A stretch of 64,000 bases of DNA, from the NCBI GenBank assembly GCA_903772945.1, contig CAICTM010000286.1:16838-80837 (forward strand), given 5' to 3'. Under the pieces are notes generated by a model that worked only from the letters and a program-made list of their open reading frames with translations, ran no database searches and was not told the origin of the DNA. Source of the stretch: Seminavis robusta (Eukaryota > Bacillariophyta > Bacillariophyceae > Naviculales > Naviculaceae). Positions 47,768 to 59,913 of this stretch are shown piece after piece. Position numbers and translations under genes: made by a program. How positions within the stretch are numbered: the first letter of the stretch is position 1; each line of letters starts with the position of its first letter.

Positions 47768-48583
47768 ATGAACTCATCTGGGACTTATTCAAGACTGCAG
47801 TTCCTCGGTTTGCTTGCCGTTCTCTCGATTGTATCTTCTGCTTCTTCCGACACCGGTACCGGTACCGGTCGCAACAACAAACCCGGTTGGTTCCGTAAGC
47901 TGAGAATGGGAAACACTGTGACTCGAGCAATGACATACAGCATATCGCAAAATCAAAAGAATGCCGTTGCTGCCCTCTCATTTCAAGGGGAACCATTGAG
48001 TTGGTTTCGCTTGGACGATGGAGTCATGGGTGGTCAGAGCGAAACTACCATGGATAAGATTCAGTATCATCACAAAAAGGAAGAAGAAACAACTGATATC
48101 TTATTGCAGTTTGTCGGGAACATCAATACGAATGGCGGTGGATTCACATCGATCCGAGCAAAGGTGACTCTTCCAGCCCAGGCCACTGGCCTTAAGATTC
48201 GCTACAAGGGAGATGGCAAAACCTACAAGGTATTGCTCTCCAATGCGAATCGAGGAGGCCCCTTTTCGAAGACTCCCAGTTGGCAAGCAGATTTGCCCAC
48301 CACCAGCAAAGTGTGTGAGGATGGCAGCAATAGTGACGATGATTGGGACGAAGTTGTTATCAAATTCGACACCTTGTTGCCAGCATTTGGGGGAGGACCC
48401 AGGTCACAGCCATCCGAAGAGGAAAAGGCAAGCTACAAGTTTGATCCCACAGAAATGAAAGAGATTGGGCTCATGTTGTCGCTGAGACTGAGTGATGGAA
48501 GCCCCAATCCCAAGGAAAGCTTTGGTGACGGCGAATTCCCCTTCACTCTTTTGGTTCATTCCATCGATATTGTTGTAGAATAA
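47768..48583 (+). CDS. CIA30 / NDUFAF1-type complex I assembly factor
   Basis: 271 residues, single exon. After a hydrophobic N-terminal signal (about 10-26, LQFLGLLAVLSIVSSASS) the mature part carries the CIA30 fold from about residue 75: LSWFRLDDGVMGGQSE, LQFVGNINTNGGGFTSIRA, ATGLKIRYKGDGKTYKVLLS, then WDEVVIKFDTLLPAFGG and EIGLMLSLRLSDG. The first block, W-x-x-x-(D/N)-D-x-V-M-G-G-x-S, is diagnostic. NDUFAF1 helps assemble the membrane arm of mitochondrial complex I; related CIA30 proteins occur outside mitochondria, and the hydrophobic start here looks more like a signal peptide than a mitochondrial presequence. The TGTGTG segment after it is encoded by an ACCGGT microsatellite. Confidence 0.85.
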   Translation: MNSSGTYSRLQFLGLLAVLSIVSSASSDTGTGTGRNNKPGWFRKLRMGNTVTRAMTYSISQNQKNAVAALSFQGEPLSWFRLDDGVMGGQSETTMDKIQYHHKKEEETTDILLQFVGNINTNGGGFTSIRAKVTLPAQATGLKIRYKGDGKTYKVLLSNANRGGPFSKTPSWQADLPTTSKVCEDGSNSDDDWDEVVIKFDTLLPAFGGGPRSQPSEEEKASYKFDPTEMKEIGLMLSLRLSDGSPNPKESFGDGEFPFTLLVHSIDIVVE

Positions 48584-49924
48584 GATATCATGTCTAGCTA
48601 GCTATTCATCTATGTAACTATCAAGGAATTGAACAGCAAGAAACAAGACTGCTGCAGCACATATGCAGTGGCGACCTACAAAAGGGAGCAAAAGTGCGTT
48701 GGAGCCTGTGTGTTACGGGATTGGATACCTCAACACTACCAGGTAGCTACCGGTGGAGAGACTATATAGCTAGAGAGAAGCATGGAAGCGTGGAGAAACA
48801 AATGATGCCGGTAGAGATGCTACCGGTACATGTACAGCAAATGTGCATCAATGGATCTGGATCCTGCAAGGTTGGCACCAACTGCTCTTTTGTGTCTGTT
48901 TGCCTACAAATGTATTGCAAGGTACACCAGTCTGCCAGATGGATGGAATACATGGTTCCTCCTTCCTCCTCTCCTTCCTCCTGCAGCCAAGGATCTTTTG
49001 CATTGCTCTCCCCTCGGCGAACTCTACGGTACAATTCCAGGCGCTCGGTAGCTGGAGTGAACGACAATGTGCACGGCACATCTTCGGTGTACCACAATTG
49101 CTTGAGCCCCAGCCTTTTCTTTTTTCTGCTTATAATAACTTCCCCTCGATCCTGGTCTAGCTAGCTAGCTACCTGTAGTTTTGGTCTGAATGAAGAGGTT
49201 ACTATGGGTTTAGGGGTAGAGTGGACTATCGTAGCGGTATGGGTGAGAGTGGATGCCAGGGATGGTGTCTGTCTCCAATGGCTTTTTGGTGGTTGGCTCA
49301 TTTTTGTGGAGGTGGCGCAAACCAACTTGCGTTGTCGGAACTACCGTTTCTTTCAGGCAAAGAATTCCCAAAGAATTAGGAGTCATCGGCTGGTTCAAAT
49401 GCTGACTGTGCAAAAAAGTGTAAGGACTCGGATGTGACTTGGCTGTAGTATGTGTGATTTTCCATTGACAATGGCATAAAAGCCATTGTGTGACAGCAGA
49501 GGAAGAAGGCGTTCGGCTCGACACTCTTCAACGGTGCAATCACGTCGTGAGGATAGCACTGTACATGTAACTGGCGAAGGCATTGGCTCTCTTTCAGCAC
49601 CATACCAGCAGTATCAGGAGTGCATACCTACTATTACTCAAAGCCTTCATCATCTATCTAGAGCTAGACTATAGCTTGTTGTTGGTTCTCCTTCATTCAT
49701 TGAACATCGATTTTCCTGTTCTCCTTTGTGACAGCGAGATCGGCCGTGCCAAAAACGTCAAACAACACGAGTGAAGCTACCGGCACGTAGACATCCCTTC
49801 TATGCATTCCGTTGGACAGCTCAACTCCAACTTAGCGAAAGCACGTTATCATCGACCTCATTGCCACCAAGAACCTACTGCTATTGACATTCACCTTGAG
49901 GTTCCGGTTGGTGAAAGCACCACC
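48584..49924. other. Intergenic region, no gene seen
   Basis: About 1.3 kb with CTAGCTAG and ACCGGTACATGTAC tracts. An in-frame extension of the next gene starts with an ATG at 49802, but its context is poor. Confidence 0.5.
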
Positions 49925-52900
49925 ATGAGTGACTCGGGGTATAGCGTCGACAGTCTAGGTGTCAAGAGCAAAATAGCCTCCTTCGAGGCCTTCAATGAGA
50001 CTGTACGCAACACTGATTCTCCTGAACGACGTAGCAACACTGGTAGTGTTGCGAGCCAAGGTTCCGTCGCCAGCAGTAAAGTCAGCAAGAAGAAGGCACA
50101 TCGGCCCGTCGACCCGGAACCATCGCGTGAGCACTCCGCTACCGGCGTCGCCAGTCAGAGTCGAAAGAGTCGCCTTCAACGTGCTCTCAATGAAAAACAA
50201 AGACCAGAGCCAGGTAGTCTCATGCAAAAGAGACAAAATGCCAAAGGACGGCGCCTGGCATCCATTCAACAGCAGCAGCAGCAACAGACACGACAAGCAT
50301 CCTCGGCCTCAGCAGACAATGCTTCCTTTGCCGAACCACGCCAAGAACAGCAACAACCTTCCTCACGTCATGGAAACAGTAGATCACAACAGCTCAGTCC
50401 AACCAAAGGTTTGACATCGCCTTCTTCACTGAGCCAAACCAGATCACCTAACCGTCGACAGACCCAGCAGCCGCCTCCGGGCAACAAACAAAAGAATAGT
50501 AACCTCACTCTCTCCCCCAACATGATGGTGGCCACTGCAGCTGCTAGGCAACACAGGGCTTCAAATTATGCCAGCAACTACAGTCAACAACAACAACAGT
50601 TGAGCTTTTCTAGCTCGGGAGAACAGGATGCTTCCGTGGCCACAGGTAGGTCATCAAAAGCATCCAAGACATCCAAGGGGACCATGTCCAGGTTTCACAA
50701 ACTCAAAATGAAGGGAATGGATCATGCTAAATTGGCTCAGAAACGAAAGCAAGCAGTGCAGAATTCAAACAGGTTCAATAATAATAACAATAGCAACCGG
50801 AGTGAACGAACACAACAACAAGATGCCAGTACCCCCAAAGAACCCAATGCTGCATCACCCGTGAGGAATCAACGAAGTCCACGGCACCAACCAGAAGCAA
50901 TGCCAGCCAACCAACAGAGTCCTAGACAGCATCAGCAGCAAACCATGCCGGCGCAAGCACAGGGATCTCCTGATCAGCCTCTGACAGACGATGATGCTAC
51001 CTTGACGAGTGTTGCTCGTTTGTTTGAGCAACCGAATGACCCAAGCTCACAGCAACAACAATTCGTTGTGGAGCAAACCCCTACCAATCAAACGCCATCC
51101 TCTGTCAGTCAGACGCCGGCTGGGAAACCTCCCCTATTGTGGAGTGCCGGAGGGGAAGAAAAGAGCGATAAAGCTGCCGAGTTTAGCCATGTTTCATCAG
51201 CAAACCACAACAACAGTGTAGGGATTTATCCGCGCCCCAGCTCTTCCTCGGAATTTGAACCAGAAGTGTCTCCTCATCACCTACCGATGAATAGTCACAA
51301 TCCATACGCCATGCCCAAGAGCTCTTCACCCCAACATTCATTGCGACAACACCAACAGCCATACCACCAACATTTTCAACAACAGCAGCCATACCATCAT
51401 CATCAGTCACCACAGCCGTATGGCGGCAACTACACTCCCAATCGTTCACCATCGCAACAACAGCAGCAGTATCAACAGCAATACTCACCGCCACAGGCTC
51501 CGATGATGTCGTCACACGACCCGGGTGGGAATGGAGGATTGATGAGACGTAGCGCTGGTTCCTACGCTAGTCAAAATGGGCACCAGCACTTCTACCAGTC
51601 GTCTTCGACGACGAGACTGGATGACGACGACAGGACCTTTGACTACGGTGTCAGGGATGACGACAGCCAAGGCAGCACCACCTTTCAGCAGCAGCTCTTG
51701 GAAGCGGAAAGGAAAGCTCGTGAACAGAGTCATATTTCGGAGAACAATACCGTTTCCAACATGAGTCAACAGACAGACTCAGTATCGAGGCGGCACGGAA
51801 AAGGGCTTCGTGATACGACTTCTCCGCTGCTCAAGACGGAGGAGCCCATGGATCAGTATCGCCAGTCTCTGGAGTCTCCTGCCATGAAGACAGCTGCTGG
51901 AGTGATTGGAGCTGCCACGGTTGGTTGTATTGTCATTGGTCCTGTGGGTATGTTGTTGGGGGCTGCAGCTGTAGGGATTGGCGTGGGGGTGATGCAAATC
52001 CCGGAAGAACAACGCTCCAACATGGCAGACAAGGCCACTGAAGCCTTGACGAAGGTGCAGAAACAGGCCCTGGATGCAAGTGAGGTATTGTCAAACAGCT
52101 GTGCAACTACGTACAAGGACTCGGGCATAGCCGATCACATCCCTGCTGAGATGACCCAATTCTGTGCTGTCTCCGAAGACCATGTTGACCCAGTCGATGT
52201 CATTTCACCGGATATCAAGAGTCAAGATTCCGAAGCTGGGCGCATCGATCAAGTAACCGGCCCCTGTGGAGGTGGTGTCGTGGGTGTAGGTGGGGGCGAT
52301 CTTCCAAGGTTGAAGAACCACCACGATTCTCGAAAACCCGCCTCACCAAACCAGTCGAGGAGCTTGAGGAACAAGAAAGTGGCGTGCTTGAGACACGGTA
52401 TGTTTCGTCAGTATTCCAATGGCTAGAAGCAACAGCTCGTTAAGCACTCACTCCCTGCATTGACTTGTCTTTATCTGATCAGTCCGGATTGTACCGGTGT
52501 CGGAAATTCATGGGATGGACCCTGTTTTGCAACCGCGAGCATGGCTTGACGTCTTGGCAAGCGCAGATACCTCGGATGACGAAAAATCTGAAGCCATGGA
52601 AGAAATTCTGATCCTTGCCAAGGACAAGCAGAGAGCCCGAATCTTCTTGGAGGTAAGCCATGGTAATAGGATTTTGCGCAGGGGGTAGGTCACGCAAGGC
52701 AGCTCACTCGAATCAATCTCTGGGTTTGTCTGTTAACGTGCTGTAGGAGGGAATCTTGGACTCGATAATGTGGATTCTGAGTCGGTACTTTGAGAAAGTC
52801 AACAGAAAGTCATCGGATGATCATTGGGCACACCCGGAAATTACAGTTCAAGAGAAGAATATGGCAAAGCTAGCTTCGACATGTTGCGTGACGCTTGGGA

Positions 52901-53157
52901 AAGCACACTGCGCCGCCATTCATACCGAAGGTGATTTGCTTCTGATGAGTCTGTACGAAAGGGGCACCGTGCCCGAAGAACGTCAACTGGCGCAGATGCT
53001 CTACGAGGTTCCTCATCACACTCGAGTGACCAAGACGAACGACCCCACTATCGTGGATCCTAGCATGGAAGTGTTTGCCCTCAAACAACTCACTCTACCG
53101 CAGGCCGAAGACCTTGCCAAGTCTGTAAAAGAATTGGCGGACGGAAAGGTAATATGA
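49925..53157 (+). CDS. Gln/Ser-rich protein with glycine-rich hydrophobic segment, family not recognised
   Basis: Three exons: 49925-52397, 52483-52652 and 52747-53157 (introns 85 and 94 nt, phases 1 and 0); 1017 residues. The ATG at 49925 (CACCATGAG) is preferred over 49802. About 650 residues are low-complexity Gln/Ser/His/Asn-rich with CAG/CAA runs. Then comes a glycine-rich hydrophobic stretch (about 657-690: AAGVIGAATVGCIVIGPVGM, LLGAAAVGIGVGVM) like a tight helical hairpin, followed by a conserved-looking C-terminus (WLDVLASADTSDDEKSEAM, ILILAKDKQRARIFLE, SIMWILSRYFEKV, TCCVTLGKAHCAAIHTEGD, LLMSLYERGTVPEERQLAQ) that looks like an armadillo-type helical domain. At 53149 a GTAATA donor could splice to 53257 and change the last residues from VI to PLQ. 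Function unknown. Confidence 0.72.
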
Positions 53158-53855
53158 AACAAGGACCTGTGCTAGCACGAAGCAAAGGGCGACTGCTTTT
53201 GCACACTGTTGGACCGATATGTGTCGGGGCTGGCTAGGGTGCTTTTAATGCTTGCAGCCACTCCAATGAAAAAAGTTGTTTACCATTATTAATTAAGCTA
53301 AGAAAAAACTGTGAATGCATTCCAAGCAAAGACCCCCAACAATTGTCAATCTGCATGCGATGTCCTACAGTGCCATGTACTTGACGTCGCTCAGTGCCTT
53401 GCCTTGAACTTTTGCCCACATCTTGCTCGCTACCGGCAGCCCTGTAGGAGGCTTCAACTGCCTTTTGCTGGGAAAAGTGCTGGTAGCAAGGGTGGTGGTC
53501 AAAGCGCTATACTCGGGGTCACTCCCTTTTGCGGCCTCTTTCGCCGCCGTACAGGTGGTGTGGATCTCGTAGCTAGCTAGGAGAGTGACTCGACTCAGTC
53601 GAAGCACAGTTACTATTAAACTTTGGGGGAATGTACTATTTTATCTTTCACACTGGGCATAAACACTTTGATTGACAGCTTTGAATCAACAAGTGCTTGT
53701 TTCTTTTCGTTTACTGATCACACATACATGTGTTGGGTCGATAATATTGCATGCAAACATATAGGGACGCGGCTTGATCCAAGCGTCACTGCTTCGGCCG
53801 AGGCGCATCCTTCGTGGAAAGTTGTACCTGGTAGCAGTTTTCACCCTGAACGGAA
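53158..53855. other. Convergent intergenic region, no gene seen
   Basis: About 700 bases between the 3' ends of two genes. No repeat or coding frame of note. Confidence 0.5.
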
Positions 53856-55911
53856 CTACGCATCGCATTCCTCGTTGACCTTCGCGGCGGCGGTGGCGGT
53901 TGCATCGGGATTGGCAGAATCATCCTTCATCGCTCCAGAAACAGTCTTACTAGCGCCAGAAGTCCTGGGGCCATGGCCACTGCGGCTGAGGTTCAATGCG
54001 TCAACAGCTGCTTCAGGCGCATTGTTGATGTCGTAAGCGGAACCCTTGTGGCGACTGATGTCCATACCGACCTCCTCTTCCAATGGGTCGATGCGGAGCA
54101 TGCCAAAGAGGTTGAGCATGAAGAAGAAAGCACCCATGATAACACCGGTCCATGCAAAGATGAAGAGAACGGCAAGGAGTTGAATGCCCAACAAGGTGAA
54201 GTCTCCCGAGCCTCGTCCCCAGGAGTAGAACCAACCAATGTGCTCGGACGTTCCGAATGCTGCTTGCAACCTATTTGCGTTGGTGAACAGGCCAGTGGCA
54301 ATGACTCCCCAGGCACCTCCAACCATGTGGACGGGAATCGCATCAACGGCATCATCAATGCGCAACATGATCAGCAGCTTGGAGGCAGCAAGATACAACC
54401 ATCCAGCCATAACACCAATGGCAACGCCAGCCCATGGCTCAACAGTGGCACATCCGGCAGTGACGGCAACCAATCCAGTAAGACATCCATTCATTGTGTA
54501 GCCAAGATCGTATGTTGCAACGCCAGTCTTGCGCCAATCGAAAAAGGTAGAGGTGAACATGGCAGAAACAGCGCCGGCGCAAGCGGACAAAGTCGTGTTG
54601 ACAGCGACGAGAGCAGCAACTTCGCCGAACTGGTTGGAAGAGATGTACAGAGTTGAACCAGGGTTGAATCCGTACCTGCAAAATGTTGCACAAAGTAATC
54701 GCTGTGAGACAACTAGAAAACCTCCTCTGAAATCAAAGGGTATATCGATGGGCTTCTGACTTACCATCCGAACCAGAGGCAGAAGGTTCCAAGGAACTGA
54801 AGGGCGACGGAATGAGGAGGGAAGTCATGTGGCTCTTCGAGTGGATTACCGTCGAGATCATGGAAGCGTCCACGCCGAGGGCCCAAGATGATAGCTGCAA
54901 CGAGAGCACAAACTCCTCCGGTCATGTGAACTGGACCACTTCCAGCTAGGTCGATAGCTCCAGAACCCCAGAGTGGCTCAGCAGCACCGGCAGAGAAAAT
55001 TCCACGAGGAGACCAGAAGGCATGGGCCACAACAGGGTAGCAAAATCCAACAAGGAAGACCGAGTAAAAGAGGTATGCAAGCTGTGGAAAAACAATCGCA
55101 GCCAACGGAGTGAGAATATCGGTTCTTTGTCTTTCAAAGCAAAAATGTCAAACTGTTCTCCTTACCATCTGGGTCCTCTCGGCAATAGTTCCAGCCACAA
55201 TGGACGAGAGGGCGCAAGCAAAGGCAAACTGGAAGAACCAGTTGTGGAATTCAACCTCGCCATTGGCCAAGAAGAATCCACTGTTACCAATGAATGTCTT
55301 GCTGGTGCCATCGTTGTCACCGCCATAAGCAAAGGCGTAACCAACGGCCCAGAATCTGTGGGTGAAACAGAATGCAACAATCGTGAGATGATTATCAAGT
55401 GGATTGGATTTGCTGGCTGCATAGGTGGTTAATCATCACTCACGCTAGACCCCCACCACAAGAATCAAGCAAGTTCCAAAGGATCACATTCTTCACGTTC
55501 TTGGCACGGATAGAACCGGCACAAAGCATGGCAAAACCGGTCTGCATGAAGTAGACCAAGGCACCAGCAAAAATAAGGTAAAACTGTGGACAGGAAAAGA
55601 GATAAGTGTTCCGTGAGTGGGCTCATATAATTCATCCTCTTGGTGCAGCTTCCAAAAATATGCCTATGAATACTTACAGTATCCACTCCAGCCGCAAGGC
55701 TGGCAGTTTCAGCCAATTGGCTCTGTTAAAGAAAGAAGACAGGAAACTGGTTCAGCAAAAAGAATGATGCTTGTGTATGCTCCCCTCCTCACAACTCGAG
55801 CAGACATACCGTACTATGGTTATCGGAGATACATTGAAGTAGACCACTCAGGTTTTCGTTGGCATCGAACTTGCCGGTGCAGACTTCGTAGATAGATTGC
55901 TCTTCCGACAT
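53856..55911 (-). CDS. AMT1: AMT1-type ammonium transporter
   Basis: Six exons: 55911-55810, 55722-55678, 55583-55444, 55355-55166, 55081-54765 and 54675-53856 (introns 84 to 94 nt); 537 residues. The frame and AMT consensus are rebuilt at every junction: GLAFWAVGYAFAYGG, AERTQM then LAYLFYSVFLVGFCYPVVAH, and LWFGW then YGFNPGSTL. Eleven hydrophobic helices can be followed. Family residues are visible: DLAGSGPVHMTGG (conserved Asp), DDAVDAIPVHMVGGAWG (pore histidine and the AMT signature) and FTLLGIQLLAVLFIFAWTG. The hydrophilic C-terminus (LEEEVGMDISRHKGSAYDIN) contains the GxDxxxHG-like motif of AMT1 that mediates allosteric gating through trimer contacts. It takes up ammonium across the plasma membrane; transcription is likely to respond to nitrogen, but nothing in the flank shows this. 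Confidence 0.95.
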
Positions 55912-58049
55912 TGTCAGTGTTTATAAAGCTCCAAAACTTTCAAAAGACTCTCAAAATTTTAAACTGTTGTTGCTTCCAACTTTTTTTGTTTTATGAGAGC
56001 AACAGCCGGTCCTCAGCTCAACCGAAGCCTCAACTTGGTGCGTACCTGCGAGAGATCGAAATTGCAAGAGAGGGTATCCTGGCAGCCAACCAACTTGATT
56101 TGAGAATCCCTGCTCTAGTAGGCAACTACCGGTACCACAACAGCAGGCTTCTCACCTTGGGTTGAATAGCAATCCAATTGGTCTCCGTTGGTATTGTTCT
56201 TTGGTTGGATCGACGATCAAAATGTGAGGGTTGAAAGTGGCTTCAGAATGGCCGGTTCGGATTGACATCTGCGCTTGCACTTTCAGACCTCTTCTTAGAG
56301 TAAAGCCTTTTCGAAAGGAAGACTGTTGAGTTGTCTTTAACAAATTGAAAGCGCGACCAAGCAAAAAAGGCAAAGCGAATCTGATCTTCCTAAAAGAATT
56401 ATCATGTATCTTTCCTCATGCTTAATGGCCTTTTGACTCTTTTTTGACATGAAGTCTTGCATTGCCCAATCAAACAACTCAAACCACTACATGTACATGA
56501 ATCTCAAATCTTGGATGTTCGTTTGTAGTTGCATCCGGAGAACCCTTGGATGCATGTGATGGCATACACGTTCCTACAAGCTATCAGCTAGCAAGCACTC
56601 AAGCAAATTTTGGGTTTGATCCAGAGTCCATTAGAGTGTAATGATGGGGATGATGAGGAGGCCCAAAACAAAAGAACGAGGCCATCACCCTGTCGCCTCC
56701 TCTTTTCTATCCACAAGGAAGCTTCCGCAATGAGTGGATCCAAGATAGCTCCAAGATCCAAGAGCCATGCACAAGAAGCTTCGTTCGCTCCATTGGCAAT
56801 CCTGATTGGCTGTGTAGCTCAAGGCATCTGGATCTTTGTCAACGGGCACCAGTCTCGCATTGACTTGCACATGCAGCCAATGCATTTGGCCTAGATCCAA
56901 TTGGAGATATGTGTATTGGCTTTGAAGGCGCTGTGTTGTGTGTTGACGGAGTAGTCTACTATAGGCTATCCAGGATCCAGGATCCAGGATCCAGGAATAG
57001 ATTGACCCAACTTGCACAACATGCAACCAAAGCAAAAAGATTTGGCCTAACAGGCTAACAGGAGATCTGTTGACTGGGTAACGGTGCACGGCACAGGTTG
57101 CCAGGTTGAGCTTTTGACTTATCGAGATGTCTCCGGGTGTCTACTTTTACGTGTACGGATGGTGATTTGGCTTACTGCTACTCAGTACTACTCCTGCAGT
57201 ACAGTCGTAGTCGGTAATACAGATATCGATGCTCACATGACAAAAACGCTCACCTCTGAAGGCCAAAGCCGCAGGTGAAATTGCACAGTGAGAGCTGTCT
57301 GTGACGAGCTGTGAGCCTGTGAGCCACGAAAGCAACACAGCATGTCCTATCCACAGAACGACACTTGTAGACTATCGAAACTAAGTCAAAAGTCAAAAGG
57401 TAGAACGTATTGGCTGCTCGTTCTGGATCTTGGTATTAGAGCTTCGTATGTGACAAAAAATTTGAGTACTGCTACTAGTAGTAAGAGACGAAGGGAAAAG
57501 GCCAGAAATGTGGCTAGAGAATTCCACTAGCTAGGGGAATACTAAGGTAGTTTTGTCTGGATACTGTGTAGAGTGCAAGTTACAGCTGTAACTTGCTGCA
57601 CCTACTAGTATTAGAACAGCGTTCCTCTGTGTATTCTATTGCTCACGGTCGTCGCCGTTCAAGTGGGTGTTTTGAGGAGCGAGAAAACAAAACAATGACG
57701 AGACAAATTGGGAAACGGCTTTTCTTGCTGGAGTTCGCTTTTCTCGCGGGAATCCAATTGCGCTGGCGCGCGACTTTGGAATTTGTGTGCGTCTTTTTTA
57801 AACAGGAGACAATGGCGCTGTCGGGATCTGCATGGTGCCGTTCGTTTGAATCATAGTGCGCTCCGCTTTTCACTACTTTCACTGATTAGGCTTGTCAGCT
57901 GGAGGAAAAATAGGAGCTAAAAGTGTGGCTTCTAGCTAGTATACTACAGTCGCAGTAATTAAGCTCTGCTGTGTTCTCCTGGCTGACAACAACTGCAATC
58001 CTGCAACCGCGTACGGTACTATAAAAGAGAATTGTTTTGATTTTGGGAA
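55912..58049. other. Divergent intergenic region, no gene seen
   Basis: About 2.1 kb. It holds the AMT promoter (left) and the promoter of the proline-rich gene (right). Four tandem CCAGGAT units lie at 56969-56996. Short ORFs are not supported. Confidence 0.55.
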
Positions 58050-59711
58050 ATGAGCAACGTTCTTTCTCCCGAGGCCGCGGCATGGGCCGCCTCTGTTTTA
58101 GTGAAGGAAATGCCTTCCAAGTACACCAACTTTGACAACACAAAGGGGACACTGCAATCGATGGGGCTGAAATTCCTGCGAAAGCAAGATCTGGTTCAGA
58201 TATGGCAACGGCTCAAATTACATTCTTTTGTCTACGACAGCCGTCAGAATTTCCACATTAATTCAAGTGCCAACAAGGATGCATGGGTCAGTCACTGCGC
58301 ACAGTTTCTGTCTTTGCCAGGGGCGTCTTCTCTTACGCCTGTTGGAAATGGCAATGGCGCGGTTCCGCCCGCTGCTGCAGCATCAGTCCCCCCTGCTGCA
58401 GCATCAATACCCGCGGCCGCCTCCATGCCCATGGGAAATCCCCATGGGATTCCGCCGTTGGGCTATCCGTATCCTGCGGGAATGGCCTGTGCTAGGGCCC
58501 CTTGGATGGGCCCTGGGCCGCCTCCTCATTATAATCAACCACCCGCCTTTGGGTTTCCGCCCCCTGGCCATCCGCCCTTTCATCAAAACCGATATCCACC
58601 CTATCCAGGCTACCCGCCAGCACCCGCTCCTGCGACAATACCAACGGCTGCAACCCTTCCGGCAGCCGCCACTGGGCCAACACGAAACCCGACAATCCAT
58701 AGTGCTTCTAGGAAGCGCAAGTCCCCAGCTACTGCAACAGCAACAGCCCCACCTGTATTATTCGGAGGAGCTTCCGATCCTTTCTTGGACTTTATGGCTG
58801 GAGCGCTTGCATCTAGTGCCACTGAAAGCGGTTCGGCATCGTCTTCCGAAGGGAGTTCAGTCGGGGCAGTGATAAGAGGCACTGCAGCGTCAGCCGCTAC
58901 TGCTACCGAGGAACGCATCTGGTCAGAACTAAAAGGAATGGGCTTTGGGGAGTCAGATAAACAGGAATGCTTAGGTGCTATTCGCCGCGTCATGGAGAAA
59001 AATCCTAATCCAGACTCTATGGCGATATCTATTGACATTATTACACACAGAGAAGAAGCAGAGGAAGCTCGAAAGATGGATATGGCAAGGGCTGCCTCTG
59101 AAGCGGACCGGAGAGAAGAGAGTCAAAAACTGCGAGACCAGCGAAAACAGGACGACGACGTTAAGGTTCTGGCCGCTTCGTTAGAGGAATTGAAAAATCC
59201 ATCCGGTCCAGAAAACAAAAAACTCATGTTCAAGACATCGTGGCTGCTGCGGTACGAAAAATGCACGCCAATGCTTCAGGAGATTTGCAACAACCAGCAG
59301 CACGGGGAAACGAAGAAGAGTCTGATTGAGTTTCTCAAGAAAGAAAAGGATGCTTGCAAGTGGTATGCAGCTAACGAATTGCCCAAGTATTGGCTCAAGT
59401 TTGTTGCTGGCACTCGCATGTTGGACAAATACTCGACTGGTGGATCAGCAGCTCTGAAAGGTGAATTGGAGACGCTGACAAACGAAATCAATGAAGCCAT
59501 GTGCCTGCCGAGTAAGCAGAACAAGGAAAACATACCACTCATTTTCCTTAACGCAAGGGACAAACACCAAACACCAGGTGAAAAGGCAGCCGAAGAAGAT
59601 GATGACGATGATGATGTCATCCTAGTTTTGGATGAGTCGGAAATCCGTCGCACTTCGCAATCCGCTCAAGATTTGAAACCAGGCGGTGCTGCATTGATTG
59701 AAATGTCGTAA
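58050..59711 (+). CDS. Proline-rich protein with UBA-like segment and SUMO-interaction motif
   Basis: 553 residues, single exon. N-terminal ~95 residues look folded (VLVKEMPSKYTNFDNTK, LKFLRKQDLVQIWQRLKLHSF, AWVSHCAQFLSL). Next comes a Pro/Ala/Gly-rich region (about 105-230), then ERIWSELKGMGFGESDK...LGAIRRVMEKNP (about 287-320), which resembles a UBA domain (MGF start). A charged coiled coil follows (EEAEEARKMDMARAASEADR), then a helical region. Near the end DDDDDDVILVLDESE carries hydrophobic V523-L527 flanked by acids, the usual SUMO-interaction motif pattern. A role in ubiquitin/SUMO-linked scaffolding is an inference; I do not recognise the family. Confidence 0.7.
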   Translation: MSNVLSPEAAAWAASVLVKEMPSKYTNFDNTKGTLQSMGLKFLRKQDLVQIWQRLKLHSFVYDSRQNFHINSSANKDAWVSHCAQFLSLPGASSLTPVGNGNGAVPPAAAASVPPAAASIPAAASMPMGNPHGIPPLGYPYPAGMACARAPWMGPGPPPHYNQPPAFGFPPPGHPPFHQNRYPPYPGYPPAPAPATIPTAATLPAAATGPTRNPTIHSASRKRKSPATATATAPPVLFGGASDPFLDFMAGALASSATESGSASSSEGSSVGAVIRGTAASAATATEERIWSELKGMGFGESDKQECLGAIRRVMEKNPNPDSMAISIDIITHREEAEEARKMDMARAASEADRREESQKLRDQRKQDDDVKVLAASLEELKNPSGPENKKLMFKTSWLLRYEKCTPMLQEICNNQQHGETKKSLIEFLKKEKDACKWYAANELPKYWLKFVAGTRMLDKYSTGGSAALKGELETLTNEINEAMCLPSKQNKENIPLIFLNARDKHQTPGEKAAEEDDDDDDVILVLDESEIRRTSQSAQDLKPGGAALIEMS

Positions 59712-59913
59712 TCGTCTTTTTGAAGAGCACTCGATATCTATCCGAGAGCACCATGTTCTCTTTGGTTTCGAGAACGACCGAGATCGAATGAGCGAAAGCA
59801 GTAGTCGCAGCTATACAGTAGTTTGCAAGATTGCAGTTTTGTGTTGGGCCAGGAATAAAATAATAGGCAAGCTGGATCGATGCACTAACTTATTGCTGTT
59901 AGCTCTCTGAACA

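Noticed and set aside
48694-49164. Plus-strand ORF of 156 codons
   Set aside because: Starts without good context, includes CTAG and ACCGGT microsatellites, and has no protein-like pattern.
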